Positions 1-9,175 of a stretch of 64,000 nucleotides of DNA are shown here, one piece after another. Location of the stretch: contig RAZH01000007.1 of assembly GCA_003612585.1 (NCBI GenBank), forward strand, positions 124,001 through 188,000, in the 5' to 3' direction. The stretch comes from a bacterium 1XD42-54. Its GTDB lineage: Bacteria > Bacillota > Clostridia > Lachnospirales > Lachnospiraceae. The notes under the pieces are model-generated. The model was given only the letters and a program-made list of their open reading frames with translations, had not been told where the DNA came from and did no database searches. Made by a program: the position numbers and the translations under genes. Numbering within the stretch: position 1 is the first letter of the stretch; every line of letters starts with the position of its first letter.

Positions 1-395
1 CCAGCTCGCAGTTCACTTCCATGGACTCGATGGGATAACTCTTTCGCGCCCGTCTTGTCACTACTTTGAAGGTCTGCTGATGCGTCTCATATACATGCTC
101 AAGAAATGCAATCACATCATTGCCAAGCTGTCTCAGCCCTGCTTCCTCTACCTTCATAACCGGGCAGATTCCTACAATACCGAATACGTACTGCAAAGCC
201 TGAATCGTTTCGTCATAATCATACGTTTCATTGCAGTCAATATAAATCCTTCCCTGCTCCTTGTATACATGAAATTCGCCTTCTACATCCCGGAGTGCAT
301 GGACAATACGGCTGACCAGCGCGTCCTCAAACAGATGACGGTTCTTTCCCTTGATGGCGATCTCTCCATATTTGATCAAAATTGTTTTAAATATC
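1..395 (-). CDS. thiI: tRNA 4-thiouridine synthase ThiI, N-terminal part (runs off the left edge)
   Basis: Reverse translation from ATG at 395 gives MIFKTILIKYGEIAIKGKNRHLFEDALVSRIVHAL..., a typical ThiI N-terminus; it precedes a cysteine desulfurase gene. Not in the ORF track because it is truncated. Confidence 0.85.
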
Positions 396-433
396 ATGGC
401 TCTATTCCCTCTTCGTTCTTCCTGTTTCCTTTT

Positions 434-1591
434 TTAATGACGCGCATACCGCCGCAATACAGGCAACAGCTCATTCAGTGTAGCAAGGCAGTATGTAATC
501 TCCTCCTCCGTCGTATAAGCGCTGAAGCTAAAACGAAGCGTAGATTCTAGCAGCTCCTGCCGCAGATGCAGTTCCTTCAGAACCGCGCTCACCGGAAGCT
601 TTTTATTGGAGGAACACGCAGAGCCCGCGGAAACATAAATCCCCCGCTCCTCCAGTGCATGAAGCAGCACCTCGCTGCGCACACCAGGAAATGCTGCGCT
701 GACAATATGCGGAGCGCTTTTGCTGCCTTCCTCTGAGTGAATCACCACGGAAGGAAGCTTGGCAAGTCCTTCCATCATAGTTGCCTTCAGCTTCAACAGA
801 TGCGCCGTATGTTCCTCCAGATGTTCATACGCTTCTTTCGCCGCCTGCGCCATGCCGGCCGCTCCCGGCACATTGTCCGTACCAGAACGCATCCCCTTCT
901 GCTGTCCGCCTCCAAGCAAAAGCGGATGGATTTTTACTTTATCATTTATATACAGAAAACCGATCCCCTTCGGTCCGTGTATCTTATGCGCACTGACTGA
1001 GAGCATGTCTATTTCCAGCTTTTTCGGATAAACCGGCAACTTACCGTACGCCTGCACGCCATCTACATGAAACAAAATCTTGGGATTCCGCTTTTTGATC
1101 AGTTTTGCAGCCTCTGCAACCGGTTCAATGGCTCCCACTTCATTATTTACATACATCATCGACACAAGAATCGTATCGTCGTCAAGCGCCTCTTCCAGAT
1201 CTTTCAGACTGATATGCCCTCTCTCATCCACCGGAAGATACGTCACCCGAAATCCCTGCTCCTCCAGATAGTGAAGCGGAAGCAACACCGCCGCATGCTC
1301 GACTGCTGTCGTAATCAGATGCTTCCCGGCTCTCTGATTGGCCATGGCAGCTCCAATCAGCGCCCAGTTATTGGACTCCGTGGCTCCAGAAGTAAAATAT
1401 ATTTCTTTTTCATGTACTTTCAGTGTCTTCGCAATCGTTTCTCTTGCCTCGCGCAGATAACGCTCTGCCTCCACACCTTTCATATGTTTGGAGGATGGGT
1501 TTCCGTAATCCTCCATCATTGTACGAACAACCACCTCACGCACTGCTTCCGTACATCGCGTTGTGGCTGAATTGTCCAGATATGCTTCCAC
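434..1591 (-). CDS. Cysteine desulfurase (NifS/IscS family)
   Basis: Motifs YLDNSATTR, SAHKIHGPKGIGFLY (PLP lysine) and SAGSACSS. Confidence 0.93.
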   Translation of the reverse strand: MEAYLDNSATTRCTEAVREVVVRTMMEDYGNPSSKHMKGVEAERYLREARETIAKTLKVHEKEIYFTSGATESNNWALIGAAMANQRAGKHLITTAVEHAAVLLPLHYLEEQGFRVTYLPVDERGHISLKDLEEALDDDTILVSMMYVNNEVGAIEPVAEAAKLIKKRNPKILFHVDGVQAYGKLPVYPKKLEIDMLSVSAHKIHGPKGIGFLYINDKVKIHPLLLGGGQQKGMRSGTDNVPGAAGMAQAAKEAYEHLEEHTAHLLKLKATMMEGLAKLPSVVIHSEEGSKSAPHIVSAAFPGVRSEVLLHALEERGIYVSAGSACSSNKKLPVSAVLKELHLRQELLESTLRFSFSAYTTEEEITYCLATLNELLPVLRRYARH

Positions 1592-1677
1592 CAGACTCCC
1601 TCTTTTCTCCTGTATTTTCGGATGACACCATTTTTACAGATATACAAACACGCAATCAGATGATCGAAATCTGCGCG

Positions 1678-2082
1678 CTACAGACTGCAAAATCCCTTGG
1701 CTGCCAGACATCCTTCCACCTCTGCGATGTCATTGCAGTGGAATACCATAATCGGGCTTCCCGATTCACGATTAAAGGACAGGTACAGATAATCGACAGA
1801 AATATTGCTGTCATTTAAGGCTGCCAGCAGCCGGCTCAGCTCACCAACCCGGTCCTGAATCTCAATCCCAAGCACATCCGTCACCTTACACATATATCCG
1901 ACTGCTTCCAGCGCCTGCACCGCACGGCGTGGGTCAGACACGACCATTCTTACAATTCCATACTCGGGGCTGTCATTCGTCACAGAACCTAGAATATTGA
2001 TTTCCTCTCTGCTCAGAATCTCCGTAATTTCCAGCATGGCTCCTTTTTTATTTTCTGCATAGATCGACACCTGATTTAACAT
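1678..2082 (-). CDS. ACT domain-containing protein
   Basis: Two ACT-like repeats (LNQVSIYAENKKGAMLEITEIL...; VLGIEIQDRVGELSRLLAAL). Confidence 0.75.
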   Translation of the reverse strand: MLNQVSIYAENKKGAMLEITEILSREEINILGSVTNDSPEYGIVRMVVSDPRRAVQALEAVGYMCKVTDVLGIEIQDRVGELSRLLAALNDSNISVDYLYLSFNRESGSPIMVFHCNDIAEVEGCLAAKGFCSL

Positions 2083-2223
2083 CTTTTCGTCCTTCTTTCC
2101 CTCGGTCTTGTCTGCTTTGCAATCCCTGCAATTCCGACACTTTTGTTGTTCTCCGTGATTCTAACACAGAAGCGCTGCGAAGGGCAAGCCTGAATTCAGA
2201 TCATTTCTCTGGCCAAACAAATA

Positions 2224-2252
2224 TTGACAATAATTTCTCATCATAGTACTAT
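2224..2252 (+). promoter_or_regulatory. Sigma-A type promoter upstream of rpoN
   Basis: TTGACA-17 bp-TACTAT. Confidence 0.6.
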
Positions 2253-2324
2253 CTATTTATATAAATATAACAATAATACTGTGATAAAAATACCGTAAAA
2301 AAGGAGACCAACAAGCGATATATT

Positions 2325-3638
2325 ATGGAAACACAGATGAACCCGAATCTCAAACAGACAACTTCCCCAAAATTGACTGAATTTACGGCAATCCTCCAGA
2401 TGAACCTGGCGGAGCTTCATCAGCACCTGCAAAATCTTGCGCTTGAGAATCCTCTGATGGATCTGGAATCCGCCCAGGCCACTCAGGCCTTTGATACCCG
2501 GAAGGTCTACGCTCCGGATGACCAGAACCGTGTCTATGCCAGACAGGACCGCAAGGACGCTCTCGATCCCTGGAACCTGGATATCTCCATGCGCGAAACG
2601 TTAAGCGACACGCTCATGGCCCAGCTTGGAGGTCTGAAGCTCGATACCCAGCAGCGCCGCGTACTGGCTTACATGATTTTGAATCTGGAACCGACCGGTT
2701 ATCTTGAAATGGATCTTGCAGATATTGCACAGGCCACAGGAGTGACTCCTGATGAGGCAGAAAGCCTGCTATGCATTCTACAAACCCTGGAACCGGACGG
2801 CATCGGCGCCCGGTCACTGCCTGAGTGTCTTGCCATTCAGTTGAAAAAAAATCATCCGGAAGATCACACAGCGCTTACGATCACGCAGAACTATCTGGAA
2901 CCTTTCGGAAAAAACCAGCTTCCGTCACTGGCCAAAAAGCTGCATGTACCGCTTGACGAGGTGCTGCGCGCAGGCCGCGTCATCCGCAGCCTCAATCCAA
3001 GGCCGGGCGCTGCTTTTGGCGAGCGCAGATATATGCAGTATATCCGTCCTGATCTGGCAGTTGTCAAATTTCAGGGATATTATGATATACTGGTAAATGA
3101 ATCTCTGCTTCCCACTATTCGATTAAACGAAGAATATCTCGACATGATGAAAAACAGCGAATCCAGCGAAGTGACTACCTATCTGAATGCGCAGAAACGG
3201 CAGCTTGACCGAATGTCCGAATGTCTTGAACAGAGAAACCAAACGCTTCTCGCACTGGGACGACTGATTGTCCAGAAGCAGCAGATCTTTTTCCAGAACG
3301 GACCTGGTCACCTTGTTTCCTTCTCATTGGCAGAAGCAGCGGCAGAGCTTCAAATACCGGAATCCGTTATCCGCTGCGCTGTAAAAGACAAGTTCCTGCA
3401 ATGCACGTTCGGTATCTTCCCGCTCAGTTATTTCTTTGTGCAGGGGCTTGAAAAGAAAGAAAGCATCCAACATAAAATCCGGGAAATCATTGCCAGGGAA
3501 GACAAAAAGCACCCTCTTTCCGATTCCAGTCTCGCAGAGATACTTGCCCTGGAAGGTCTGACCGTTTCCAGAAGACTGATCGCCAAGTATCGAAATGAAA
3601 TAGATATCCCGGAATCCGGCAGACGGCGCGAATTCTGA
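2325..3638 (+). CDS. rpoN: RNA polymerase sigma-54 factor
   Basis: Q-rich N-terminus with ALENPLMDLE; C-terminal RpoN box-like SRRLIAKYRNEIDIPESGRRRE. Confidence 0.92.
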   Translation: METQMNPNLKQTTSPKLTEFTAILQMNLAELHQHLQNLALENPLMDLESAQATQAFDTRKVYAPDDQNRVYARQDRKDALDPWNLDISMRETLSDTLMAQLGGLKLDTQQRRVLAYMILNLEPTGYLEMDLADIAQATGVTPDEAESLLCILQTLEPDGIGARSLPECLAIQLKKNHPEDHTALTITQNYLEPFGKNQLPSLAKKLHVPLDEVLRAGRVIRSLNPRPGAAFGERRYMQYIRPDLAVVKFQGYYDILVNESLLPTIRLNEEYLDMMKNSESSEVTTYLNAQKRQLDRMSECLEQRNQTLLALGRLIVQKQQIFFQNGPGHLVSFSLAEAAAELQIPESVIRCAVKDKFLQCTFGIFPLSYFFVQGLEKKESIQHKIREIIAREDKKHPLSDSSLAEILALEGLTVSRRLIAKYRNEIDIPESGRRREF

Positions 3639-3678
3639 GACGCGCCAACCCATCGCTGTTATCTATAATCATAAATAA

Positions 3679-3748
3679 AACTGCTGTAAAACAGCTTCGA
3701 CTGACCTGTGTAATTCTCTCCACACGTCACCTCTGTTTTACAGCAGTT
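3679..3748. repeat. 16-bp perfect inverted repeat with nested inner stem between convergent rpoN and metI
   Basis: AACTGCTGTAAAACAG (3679-3694) / CTGTTTTACAGCAGTT (3733-3748); inner TGACcTGTG/CACAcGTCA at 3702-3729. Confidence 0.75.
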
Positions 3749-3794
3749 CTGTTTTAAAATATTTATATTTCTTTTATGTCCCTCGAACTCTGCA

Positions 3795-4457
3795 TCACGT
3801 CCTGCGCCGGTCAAACCTGCGTGACAACATCATACCAATTCCCTGCATAATCTGTACCAGAAGCACCAGCAAAATAACAGTTACCAGCATGATATCAAAC
3901 TGATAACGGTTGTAGCCGTAGCGGACTGCAATCGCACCCAGTCCGTCCGCTCCAACGGTACCTGCCATAGCTGAATACCCCAGGATCGTTGCCGTCACAA
4001 TCGTCGCGTTCACCATCAGAGAAGTCCTGGCCTCGATCAGAAGCACCTTGAATACTATGGTCAGATTACTGGCGCCCATACTCTGTGCCGCCTCAATAAC
4101 ACCGTGGTCCACTTCCTTTAAGGATGACTCTACCATCCTGGCGATATACGGCGCTGCCGCAATGGTCAGGGACACAATCATGGCATTGGAACCATAACTT
4201 TTTCCCACCAGTATCTTGGTCAGTGGAATCAGAAGAATCAACAGAATCAAAAACGGAATACTCCGAAAAATATTTGAGATAAAGTCTATTACCTTGTACA
4301 CGGCTGCATTCGGCCGAATCCCATCCTTATCCGTCACGGTCAGCAAAATCCCAAGCGGCATTCCAAATACGTAACCGAGAAGCGTCGGTACCAGGGTCAT
4401 ATACAGCGTCTGGCCAATTCCTTCAATCAAAAGCATAACCATCTTCTCATTCAACAT
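3795..4457 (-). CDS. metI: Methionine ABC transporter permease
   Basis: MetI-like permease with EAAQSMGASNLTIVFKVLLIEA loop; adjacent to metN. Confidence 0.9.
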   Translation of the reverse strand: MLNEKMVMLLIEGIGQTLYMTLVPTLLGYVFGMPLGILLTVTDKDGIRPNAAVYKVIDFISNIFRSIPFLILLILLIPLTKILVGKSYGSNAMIVSLTIAAAPYIARMVESSLKEVDHGVIEAAQSMGASNLTIVFKVLLIEARTSLMVNATIVTATILGYSAMAGTVGADGLGAIAVRYGYNRYQFDIMLVTVILLVLLVQIMQGIGMMLSRRFDRRRT

Positions 4458-5457
4458 AATCGATCAACTCCTCCACTGCCAGTTTTGCGCCTTTTAAGTA
4501 CGCAATCATCTTATCGCCCAGTACCGGGTCCTCAGGAAGCTGCAAAATCATTTCTCCCGTCGCAACTCCGTCCAGATCCCGCGTATTCGCATAGAGAATA
4601 TTCACCGGCGTCTTAAATGCCAGCACCATATTTCCGATCACCGGCTCAAAAGAAGAATTTTCAGAAAAGACAATACGCACACAACGCCGCCCCTTCATCT
4701 CCGTCACCCGTTCAAAGCCCTGATAAATCAGTCGCTTGGCTTCTTTGGATTTTGGTGACTGGAAAATCTCTTCCACTGTGCCGTGCTCTGCAAGATTTCC
4801 ATGATCAATAATCGCCACATGGCTGCAAATTTCCTGTACGACAGCCATCTCATGTGTGATGACCACAATCGTAATGCCGTATTTTTGATTAATCTCCTTC
4901 AGAAGCTGAAGAATTGACTTTGTTGTCTGCGGATCGAGCGCGCTGGTCGCCTCATCACACAGCAGAATCTTCGGATCGGACGCAAGCACCCTTGCAATCG
5001 CCACCCTCTGCTTCTGACCGCCGGAAAGTTGAGCCGGATAGGCCTTCGCCTTTTCCTCCAGCCCGACAATTTTCAGATATTCCATCGCCTTCTGCCGCGC
5101 TTCCCGCTTCTTCATACCGGCAATTTCCAGTGGAAAGCAGACATTGTCAATCACACTGCGCTGCATGAGCAGATTAAAATGCTGAAAAATCATGCCAATA
5201 TCCTTGCGTGCCTCCCGCAGCTGCTTTTCGGAAAGCGATGCCAGATCTCTCCCGTCTACGACTACGTTTCCACCGGTCGGCCGTTCGAGGAAATTCAGGC
5301 AGCGTACCAGCGTACTCTTCCCTGCCCCGGACATACCAATAATACCGTAAATATCACCTTTATATATATCAAGATTCACATCCTTCAGCGCATGGACTTC
5401 CATATCACGCTGCCGGAACGACTTATCCAGATGTACGATTTTAATAATCGGCTCCAT
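4447..5457 (-). CDS. metN: Methionine ABC transporter ATP-binding protein
   Basis: Walker A GMSGAGKST, LSGGQKQRVAIARVLA, C-terminal NIL-type domain. ATG at 5457 preceded by AAGGAG; the ORF track starts upstream. Confidence 0.93.
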   Translation of the reverse strand: MEPIIKIVHLDKSFRQRDMEVHALKDVNLDIYKGDIYGIIGMSGAGKSTLVRCLNFLERPTGGNVVVDGRDLASLSEKQLREARKDIGMIFQHFNLLMQRSVIDNVCFPLEIAGMKKREARQKAMEYLKIVGLEEKAKAYPAQLSGGQKQRVAIARVLASDPKILLCDEATSALDPQTTKSILQLLKEINQKYGITIVVITHEMAVVQEICSHVAIIDHGNLAEHGTVEEIFQSPKSKEAKRLIYQGFERVTEMKGRRCVRIVFSENSSFEPVIGNMVLAFKTPVNILYANTRDLDGVATGEMILQLPEDPVLGDKMIAYLKGAKLAVEELIDYVE

Positions 5458-5519
5458 ATTCTTCTCCTTCGTGCTCTTTTCTCCCAAAACACCAATCTTT
5501 TCTGAGTATACCGTAAAAC

Positions 5520-5557
5520 GAAGGCAGTTGCAAGATAATAATCCCGCAACTGCCTTC
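5520..5557. repeat. 12-bp inverted repeat between metQ and metN
   Basis: GAAGGCAGTTGC (5520-5531) / GCAACTGCCTTC (5546-5557). Confidence 0.65.
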
Positions 5558-5604
5558 TGTTTTCATTCCTGTATTCCGTGTTATCTAAATTTTAAATGAA
5601 AGTC

Positions 5605-6432
5605 TTATTCAGCCTCTTCAAACGGAATCACTGCTCCATCATATGTATCATTGATGAACTTCTGAATTTCGTCAGATTTCAAAACATCCACGAGCGCAAG
5701 AATCTTTTCACTCTCTTCATTGCCCTGTTTTACAGCAATGACATTGACATAAGTCTTTGCTGCCTCAGAATCAGAAGCCTCGAAAGCAATAGAATCCTTT
5801 GCTACTGAAAATCCTGCATTCAGCGCATAGTTTCCGTTCATAACAGCAAATGCTACCTCGTCCACCACTCTCGGCACCTGAGCAGCCTCAAGCTCAAGAA
5901 TTTCCACATTCTTCGGGTTGTCTTCAATATCCATAACCGTAGCAGTCAGTCCTGCGCCTTCTTTTAACGTAATCACACCGTTATCCTGCAACAGCAGAAG
6001 AGCTCTCGCCTCATTCGTGGTGTCGTTCGGAACAGCAATCACGTCGCCATCCTCCAGCTCATCCAGTGCAGACTTTGTGCCCGGATAAATACCAAACGGC
6101 TCATAATGAATACCGCCTGCATTTACAAGATGCGTCCCTTTCTCCTCATTAAAACTGTCAAGATACGGGATATGCTGAAAATAGTTTGCATCCAGCTCCT
6201 CGCTCTCCACTACCTCATTCGGCAGAATATAATCGTCAAACTCTTTTACTTCCAGTGTCCATCCCTCTTCTTCCAGAAGCTTTGCAGCCTCCGCAAGAAT
6301 TTCCGCATGCGGTGTCGGAGATGCTGCAACTGTAATCGTTTTGTCCTCCTCAGCCCCTGCCAGAGCTGCCGGAACAAATGCAGCTGAAACAGCCAGTGTC
6401 AGTGCCAGTACTTTTGATAAATTCTTCTTCAT
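5605..6432 (-). CDS. metQ: MetQ/NlpA-family substrate-binding protein
   Basis: NlpA family sequence (VAASPTPHAEIL, ELDANYFQHIPYL, VPNDTTNEARALLLLQ); signal peptide without lipobox Cys. Confidence 0.9.
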   Translation of the reverse strand: MKKNLSKVLALTLAVSAAFVPAALAGAEEDKTITVAASPTPHAEILAEAAKLLEEEGWTLEVKEFDDYILPNEVVESEELDANYFQHIPYLDSFNEEKGTHLVNAGGIHYEPFGIYPGTKSALDELEDGDVIAVPNDTTNEARALLLLQDNGVITLKEGAGLTATVMDIEDNPKNVEILELEAAQVPRVVDEVAFAVMNGNYALNAGFSVAKDSIAFEASDSEAAKTYVNVIAVKQGNEESEKILALVDVLKSDEIQKFINDTYDGAVIPFEEAE

Positions 6433-6577
6433 AATATCTCCTTCTTTCTTTTCGATCGTCCGCTTTTGCGGCAGTTTACCGCCCCTTCTGGGAACAGAAA
6501 AACTTAAAGTTTATGATAACACCCGCGTTTAAAAAATGCAATACTTTACTTATGCAAAGCTCGCAACTAAACGCAGA

Positions 6578-7507
6578 TCAGTTTACAAACAACGGCGTGG
6601 AATAATAACGGTCGCCGGAATCCGGAAGCAATACAACAACTGTTTTTCCTTTGTTCTCCGGACGCTTCGCAAGCTGTATCGCAGCATGCAGCGCGGCTCC
6701 CGAAGAAATCCCGACCAGAATACCTTCCTGCTTTGCCAGAAGTCTGGCGCCGTCAAAAGCTTCCTCATCTGCAACTGTTATAATTTCATCGTAAACAGAC
6801 GTATTGAGAACCTCCGGAACAAATCCAGCTCCGATCCCCTGAATTTTATGCGGACCGCTCTTTCCTTCTGAAAGTACCGGTGAAGAAGCCGGTTCCATAG
6901 CCACAATCTTTACTTCCGGATTTTTCGATTTTAAGAATTCTCCGGTACCTGTCAACGTACCGCCTGTCCCGACACCCGCTATAAAAATATCTACCGTTCC
7001 ATCCGTATCCTTCCAGATTTCCGGGCCGGTCGTATTTCTGTGAGCTGTCGGGTTTGCCTGATTTACAAACTGCCCGGGAATAAAGCTGTCCGGAATCTCT
7101 TTTGCCAGTTCCTCCGCCTTTGCAATCGCGCCGCTCATGCCTTTTGTCCCGTCAGTCAGTACAATCTCTGCTCCGTACGCTTTCAGAATATTTCTGCGTT
7201 CTACGCTCATTGTCTCCGGCATCGTCAGAATGATACGGTACCCTTTCACCGCAGCAATCGCAGCCAGCCCGATGCCCGTGTTGCCAGAAGTCGGTTCAAT
7301 GATCACAGAACCTGCTTTCAGAATCCCCTTTTGTTCGGCATCCTCAATCATTGACTTTGCAACGCGGTCCTTCACACTTCCCGCCGGATTAAAATACTCC
7401 AGTTTCAGAAGCAGCTTTGCCTCCAGCCCCAGCTCTCTTTCCAGATTCTGTGCTTCCACAAGCGGAGTATTTCCGATCAGATCAAGCGCTCCTTTATAAA
7501 TGTTCAC
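6578..7507 (-). CDS. cysK: Cysteine synthase A
   Basis: [22 protein letters not shown] (PLP lysine), [11 protein letters not shown]. Confidence 0.95.
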   Translation of the reverse strand: MNIYKGALDLIGNTPLVEAQNLERELGLEAKLLLKLEYFNPAGSVKDRVAKSMIEDAEQKGILKAGSVIIEPTSGNTGIGLAAIAAVKGYRIILTMPETMSVERRNILKAYGAEIVLTDGTKGMSGAIAKAEELAKEIPDSFIPGQFVNQANPTAHRNTTGPEIWKDTDGTVDIFIAGVGTGGTLTGTGEFLKSKNPEVKIVAMEPASSPVLSEGKSGPHKIQGIGAGFVPEVLNTSVYDEIITVADEEAFDGARLLAKQEGILVGISSGAALHAAIQLAKRPENKGKTVVVLLPDSGDRYYSTPLFVN

Positions 7508-7785
7508 CTTCTTATCCTCCCTTTTCCTATATGATTACTATGTTTTTGGTTGATTAGTATTATAGCACTTTTATTTCGCCTGTCAACCAGATTTTTCTTT
7601 TTTCTATCCTCTATATTTTATATATCTTTTCCGCAGATATTAAATGCATATGTAAATGTCACTGCATGAAGGCCAAAAAGTCACTCATTTTTTGTCGAAA
7701 AATAGTATTCTTATTAAGAACATTTGACATTCTCAATGTTTTGGTTTAAAATAAAAATACTTTGCACTTATTATTGGAGGAACCT

Positions 7786-9108
7786 ATGAAAACACTGTTG
7801 ATTATCTACATTATCATGATAAACCTGATCGGTTTCTTTATCATGGGGATCGACAAAAGAAAAGCCCGCCGCGGAAAATGGCGTGTTGCAGAGAGAACCC
7901 TTTTCACGATTGCTCTTCTGTTTGGCAGTATCGGCATCCTGACCGGGATGTATGTATTCCGCCACAAGACGAAGCACCTCACTTTCTCGATCGGTATTCC
8001 CGCCATTATGGTGATACAGCTCTTTCTCATTGGACTGCTGTTCTCCTGGAACACCAAACGTATGGGGCGCCCTGCTCAGGCTGTACAAAATGAGCTGGAT
8101 CTGATTCAAAAACTGGACCCTGATACAATTCAGTCCTTCGTCTCCTATGAAAATCTTATGAATTCCCATCTCGCTTCCGGCGTCATAAACCAAGAGACTG
8201 CCGATGCGGTCGACCTTTTTTTCCAAAATTTTACATACAACATTCATCAGGAAGAAATTGACGGAGACACAGCAATCGTCAGCGTAAATATCACAAACAT
8301 TGACATGCGCGCGCTGGCCCGCGATCTCTGCCGCAAAATCCTCAAAGAATCCGTAGCAATTTATCCGGAATCCCGCAGCACCACGACCAGCGATTACTAT
8401 CGTCTGCTCCGTGATACGCTGGCTCACAATACGTACGAACCTGTCGTGACCGCCGCGCATTTTCATTTAAAAAAAGACGATTCCGGCTGGATCATCCTGG
8501 CCGATCAGGTCCTGGAAGACGAACTGGTCAGCGGCTTTATTACTTATATGAATGACCCGAACATCCTCCCGGTCACAGAGATTGTTTCCATTCATCTGGA
8601 TGCGTTGAAGCAGCTCACACCGGAGCAGTGGAAAGAATATCTCTCTGTGGAAGATATCTTCGCTACCTACAACACAGACTTTTATCAGAGAATAGACGAA
8701 GAATACATCAAACAGCTGGCCTCTGCATTTGACTACGAAATCATAAAATGCACAGAATACGGTTCCTCAGCTGAAGTAGTAATTCGAATTAAAAGTGTCG
8801 ATATGAAAAATGTCCTCACCATTTATAAGAAACATCTGCTCGAATATGCGGGCTCAACAAAATCAATCCGTGATGACGCAGTTACGTTTTCAAATGAAAC
8901 TTCAAGATTGCTTCTGGAATCACTCAAAGAAAATACCAAAGTAAGTTCGACAGATATCGATATGATTTTTCATAATGACGGAAGGATCTGGGAAATCCAT
9001 TTCGGAAACGAATTTACAAATGCTCTGCTCGGAGATATGCGCGGCGCTATTGAAACCTTCAATTCCCTTTCCCGCGAAACCCTCTCAACAGAGACCGTAA
9101 ATAATTAG
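7786..9108 (+). CDS. DUF1294-like membrane domain fused to a long extracytoplasmic C-terminal region
   Basis: N-terminus NLIGFFIMGIDKRKARRGKWRVAERTLF resembles DUF1294. ATG at 7786 preceded by GGAGG. Confidence 0.65.
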   Translation: MKTLLIIYIIMINLIGFFIMGIDKRKARRGKWRVAERTLFTIALLFGSIGILTGMYVFRHKTKHLTFSIGIPAIMVIQLFLIGLLFSWNTKRMGRPAQAVQNELDLIQKLDPDTIQSFVSYENLMNSHLASGVINQETADAVDLFFQNFTYNIHQEEIDGDTAIVSVNITNIDMRALARDLCRKILKESVAIYPESRSTTTSDYYRLLRDTLAHNTYEPVVTAAHFHLKKDDSGWIILADQVLEDELVSGFITYMNDPNILPVTEIVSIHLDALKQLTPEQWKEYLSVEDIFATYNTDFYQRIDEEYIKQLASAFDYEIIKCTEYGSSAEVVIRIKSVDMKNVLTIYKKHLLEYAGSTKSIRDDAVTFSNETSRLLLESLKENTKVSSTDIDMIFHNDGRIWEIHFGNEFTNALLGDMRGAIETFNSLSRETLSTETVNN

Positions 9109-9113
9109 ACACG

Positions 9114-9166
9114 AAAAAAAGCGCTGTGCAAAAGGATGCCTATCCTTCCTGCAACAGCCCTTTTTT
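9114..9166 (-). terminator. Intrinsic terminator downstream of aspS
   Basis: Minus strand AAAAAAGGGCTGTTGCA...TGCACAGCGCTTTTTTT hairpin with T-run. Confidence 0.7.
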
Positions 9167-9175
9167 ATTGTTTCT

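Noticed and set aside
80-550. 156-aa plus-strand ORF at the left edge
   Set aside because: The minus strand here encodes thiI and the cysteine desulfurase C-terminus.
2325-3638. Sigma-54 promoters (-24/-12) or an enhancer-binding protein associated with rpoN
   Set aside because: No TGGCAC-N5-TTGC site or sigma-54 activator gene recognised in the window.
4656-4670. Second CodY-box-like sequence AATTTTCAGAAAAGA inside metN
   Set aside because: Also 13/15, but intragenic with no promoter nearby; chance match cannot be excluded.
5488-7760. SAM riboswitch or T-box expected upstream of metQ or cysK
   Set aside because: Looked for S-box and T-box core sequences; none seen.
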